Shown here piece by piece: positions 31,810 through 34,047 of a stretch of 34,047 nucleotides of DNA. How positions within the stretch are numbered: the stretch's first letter is position 1; every line of letters begins with the position of its first letter. The stretch comes from Mesorhizobium intechi. GTDB taxonomy: Bacteria; Pseudomonadota; Alphaproteobacteria; Rhizobiales; Rhizobiaceae. The notes under the pieces were generated by a model, which had not been told where the DNA came from, searched no databases, and worked only from the letters and a program-made list of their open reading frames with translations. The translations under genes were made by a program, and so were the position numbers. The stretch covers positions 1-34,047 of the forward strand of contig NZ_PNOT02000091.1 in assembly GCF_002879535.1 (NCBI RefSeq), given 5' to 3'.

Positions 31810-32601
31810 ATGACAGGGATTTCGCCAGCCGTCGTTGCGGCAAGCAAACTTGGCCTCACCTTCCAGACCAATGACGGCCCCGTCCAGGCACTGTCCAACG
31901 TCGACCTGACGATCGGCAAGGGGGAATTCGTTTCCTTCATCGGGCCGTCGGGCTGCGGCAAGACCACGCTGCTGCGCGTCATCGCCGACCTGGAGAAACC
32001 GACATCAGGCACGATCTCGGTCAACGGCATGACGGCGGAGCAGGCGCGCGAGAAACGCGCCTATGGCTATGTCTTCCAGGCAGCCGCCCTGTTTCCGTGG
32101 CGCACCATCGAGCGCAATGTCGCGCTGCCGCTTGAGATCATGGGCCTGTCGAACGCGGAGCAGGCGGAGCGCATCAAGCGGACGCTCGATCTCGTCAATC
32201 TCTCGGGCTTCGAGAAGAAATACCCCTGGCAGTTGTCCGGCGGCATGCAGCAGCGCGCCTCGATCGCGCGAGCGCTGGCCTTCGACGCCGATCTGCTGCT
32301 GATGGACGAACCGTTCGGCGCGCTGGACGAGATCGTTCGCGACCACCTCAACGAGCAATTGCTGCAGCTGTGGGCGCGCACCAACAAGACCATCTGCTTC
32401 GTCACCCACTCCATTCCGGAAGCCGTCTATCTGTCGACGCGCATCGTCGTCATGTCGCCGCGCCCTGGCCGCGTCAGCGACATCATCGAATCGACGCTGC
32501 CCAAGGAGCGGCCGCTCGACATCCGCGAGACGCCGGAGTTTCTGGCGATAGCCGCCCGCGTGCGCGATGGGTTGAGGGCAGGGCACAGCTATGATGATTG
32601 A
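31810..32601 (+). CDS. ABC transporter ATPase, NitT/TauT (SsuB/TauB) family
   Basis: This 263-residue ATPase has Walker A GPSGCGKTT at 45-53, the Q-loop in VFQAAALFPWRT, signature LSGGMQQR at 142-149, Walker B LLLMDEPFGALDE and the H-loop in FVTHSIPEAVYLS. This pattern defines the nitrate/taurine/sulfonate/thiamine-precursor importer family. I chose the ATG at 31810 because the upstream in-frame start gives an unrelated N-terminal extension. It is followed by two permease genes. The position beside dihydropyrimidinase suggests import of a pyrimidine or related compound, but this is context only. Confidence 0.88.
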   Translation: MTGISPAVVAASKLGLTFQTNDGPVQALSNVDLTIGKGEFVSFIGPSGCGKTTLLRVIADLEKPTSGTISVNGMTAEQAREKRAYGYVFQAAALFPWRTIERNVALPLEIMGLSNAEQAERIKRTLDLVNLSGFEKKYPWQLSGGMQQRASIARALAFDADLLLMDEPFGALDEIVRDHLNEQLLQLWARTNKTICFVTHSIPEAVYLSTRIVVMSPRPGRVSDIIESTLPKERPLDIRETPEFLAIAARVRDGLRAGHSYDD

Positions 32602-32614
32602 CGCGGCCCGCTAG

Positions 32615-33493
32615 ATGGAGTCCTTCCGCGACAAGCTGGTCCCCGTGACCTCCATCCTCGCCGGCGTGGTCGTGCTCTGGTACGTCTTCGCCGTCATCCT
32701 CAACGCGCCGTTCCAGCGTGACCTGGACACCCGGGCGAACGAAACGCCCGGCGCCGTCGAGTTCATCGGCAAGACGCTGGCGCAGCCCAAGCCGACGCTG
32801 CCGGCGCCGCATCAGGTGGCGGTGAACTTCTTCGAGAACACGTTTCTGCGGCCCATCACCTCGAGCCGTAGCCTCGTCTACAATGCCTGGGTGACCCTGT
32901 CGTCGACGCTGCTCGGCTTTGCCTTCGGCACCGCGCTCGGCATCATCATCGCCGTCGGGATTGTGCATGTGACGACGCTCGACCGCAGCCTGATGCCCTG
33001 GATCATTGCTTCGCAGACCATTCCGATCCTGGCGGTTGCGCCGATGATCATTGTGGTGTTGGCGGCGATCGGCATCACCGGGCTCATCCCCAAGGCGATG
33101 ATCTCGACCTATCTGTCGTTCTTCCCGGTGACGGTGGGCATGGTGAAGGGGCTGCGCTCGCCCGAGATCATGCATCTCGACCTTATGCACACCTACAATG
33201 CCAGTGCCTCGCAGACCTTCTGGAAGCTGCGCGTGCCGGCCTCGGTGCCGTTCCTGTTCACCTCGATGAAGGTGGCGGTTGCGGCAAGCCTGGTCGGCGC
33301 CATCGTCGGCGAACTGCCGACAGGTGCTGTCGCCGGCATCGGTGCCAAGCTGCTCGCCGGCGCCTATTACAGCCAGTCCATCGACATCTGGTCGGCGCTG
33401 GTCGCCGGTTCGATCGTGGCGGCACTGCTGGTCATGGCGGTCGGCATTGCCGGGCGCATCGTCGATCGCGCCATGGGCGGGAGGCCGGCATGA
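32615..33493 (+). CDS. ABC transporter permease, NitT/TauT family
   Basis: This 292-residue membrane protein has an N-terminal segment (about 10-30) and a soluble stretch of about 55 residues with PTLPAPHQVAVNFFENTF. About five further membrane segments follow, with the EAA-type loop LRSPEIMHLDLMHTYNASASQTFWKLRVPAS. It matches the inner-membrane subunit of SsuC/TauC-type importers, although its first periplasmic loop is longer than usual. The gene starts 13 nt after the ATPase stop and overlaps the next gene by 4 nt (ATGA), so translation is coupled. The ribosome-binding site is weak, and coupling to the ATPase gene may compensate. Confidence 0.87.
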   Translation: MESFRDKLVPVTSILAGVVVLWYVFAVILNAPFQRDLDTRANETPGAVEFIGKTLAQPKPTLPAPHQVAVNFFENTFLRPITSSRSLVYNAWVTLSSTLLGFAFGTALGIIIAVGIVHVTTLDRSLMPWIIASQTIPILAVAPMIIVVLAAIGITGLIPKAMISTYLSFFPVTVGMVKGLRSPEIMHLDLMHTYNASASQTFWKLRVPASVPFLFTSMKVAVAASLVGAIVGELPTGAVAGIGAKLLAGAYYSQSIDIWSALVAGSIVAALLVMAVGIAGRIVDRAMGGRPA

Positions 33494-34047
33494 ACTGGCT
33501 GAAACCTTCGTGGCAGGCCGTGCTGGCGATCGTGCTGTGCTTGATCGCAATCGCGCTCGGCGCGATGTCGAAGCCGGAAGCGGCGGCGCTCGCGGACCCG
33601 ACCGCCAGCATCAACTATCCCTATCCCGGAACCAAGGGCCTGATGCTCGGCCTGGCGATCGTGGCGGCGCTGGTTTCGATGGTCAGGATTCCGTCGCTTG
33701 CGGAGGCCGTGGTGCTGTTTGTCGGCGCCCATCTCGTTGCCTTGCTGCTGATCTCGGGCATTGCGGGGTTCGAGGGCACGGCATTGGCACCGTACTTCCT
33801 GCTGCTCACGGCCGCCTGGCTGCTTGGCTGGCGCTGCGTGGCGGTATTGTCGGGGCTTCGCCCGATGGCGAACTCGACCCGCAACGCGCTGCGCCTGATC
33901 ATTCCCACCATCTTCGGCGCCTGGATCCTGATCCTCTGGGAAGCGGTGACGCGGGGCGCCGGCATTCCCTTCATCCTGTTGCCGCCGCCAAGCGCCATCG
34001 GCGCGCGCATCGCCGGTTCGCTTCCGGTGCTCGGCGCCGATGTGCGG
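33490..34047 (+). CDS. Second ABC transporter permease, NitT/TauT family (3' end outside window)
   Basis: The frame from the ATG at 33490 stays open for 186 codons to the end of the window. It overlaps the preceding permease stop as ATGA. The first 130 or so residues contain about four hydrophobic segments (near residues 9-26, 51-65, 73-92 and 100-120). Only then comes the sequence LWEAVTRGAGIPFILLPPPSAIGARI, which is where SsuC/TauC-type permeases normally begin. The protein therefore has an N-terminal membrane extension. A substrate-binding protein gene is expected further right. The call as a permease is firm for the last 60 residues and for context. Confidence 0.82.
   Translation, partial: MNWLKPSWQAVLAIVLCLIAIALGAMSKPEAAALADPTASINYPYPGTKGLMLGLAIVAALVSMVRIPSLAEAVVLFVGAHLVALLLISGIAGFEGTALAPYFLLLTAAWLLGWRCVAVLSGLRPMANSTRNALRLIIPTIFGAWILILWEAVTRGAGIPFILLPPPSAIGARIAGSLPVLGADVR

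Noticed and set aside
1..34047. CRISPR arrays, tRNA or rRNA genes, phage or integrase genes
   Set aside because: No regularly spaced repeats, cloverleaf sequences, rRNA motifs or recombinase motifs were seen on either strand.

Overview
The window is high-GC, densely coded DNA with rhizobial gene content, most like Mesorhizobium or another Phyllobacteriaceae/Rhizobiales chromosome. This assignment rests on gene families, gene order and codon use read by eye, not on a database search. It holds 24 protein-coding loci. Two of them are cut by the window edges (tamB at the left, an ABC permease at the right) and one is split by an apparent single-base frameshift. I see no tRNA, rRNA, CRISPR array, integrase or complete insertion sequence.

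Layout. (1) 2-3607: the C-terminal part of the envelope protein TamB. (2) 3863-10307: a peptide/nickel-type (family 5) ABC importer made of a Tat-exported binding protein, two permeases and a fused double ATPase, with a strong hairpin between the binding protein and the permeases. A short sequence bounded by inverted repeats follows the ATPase. (3) 10418-11008 (minus): a lipoprotein lytic transglycosylase. (4) 11225-15247: an MttB-family methyltransferase without pyrrolysine, paired with an FAD/GcvT dimethylglycine-dehydrogenase-like enzyme, which together suggest methylamine or betaine demethylation. (5) 15272-18097: a DoxX protein, a small exported protein, a two-domain VOC protein and a ChaC-type gamma-glutamylcyclotransferase. 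(6) 18219-21748: preT, a class I methyltransferase and preA, closed by a clear terminator. (7) 21854-25834: a redox/regulatory island with an Rrf2 regulator, an AhpD-like protein, a DoxX protein, two SDRs (one frameshifted, one lacking the catalytic Tyr/Lys) and an XRE/MmyB regulator. (8) 25851-30876: a RutR-like TetR regulator divergent from an omega-amino-acid aminotransferase, an M20 N-carbamoyl-beta-alanine amidohydrolase and dihydropyrimidinase. (9) 30879-34047: a small exported Cys-rich protein, a cupin and a NitT/TauT-type ABC transporter that runs off the window.

How it fits together. PreT/PreA, HydA, the amidohydrolase and the aminotransferase form the complete reductive route uracil -> dihydrouracil -> N-carbamoyl-beta-alanine -> beta-alanine -> malonate semialdehyde. 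The adjacent TetR protein resembles RutR, the uracil-sensing regulator known from Escherichia coli. Sequences close to the known RutR operator (TTGACCA-N2-TGGTCAA) lie upstream of both preT (18153-18168) and the aminotransferase (26620-26635), about 8.5 kb apart. I therefore infer a split pyrimidine-catabolic regulon under one RutR-like protein, with a methyltransferase embedded in the preT-preA operon and a candidate pyrimidine ABC transporter at its right end. This is the most interesting system in the window.
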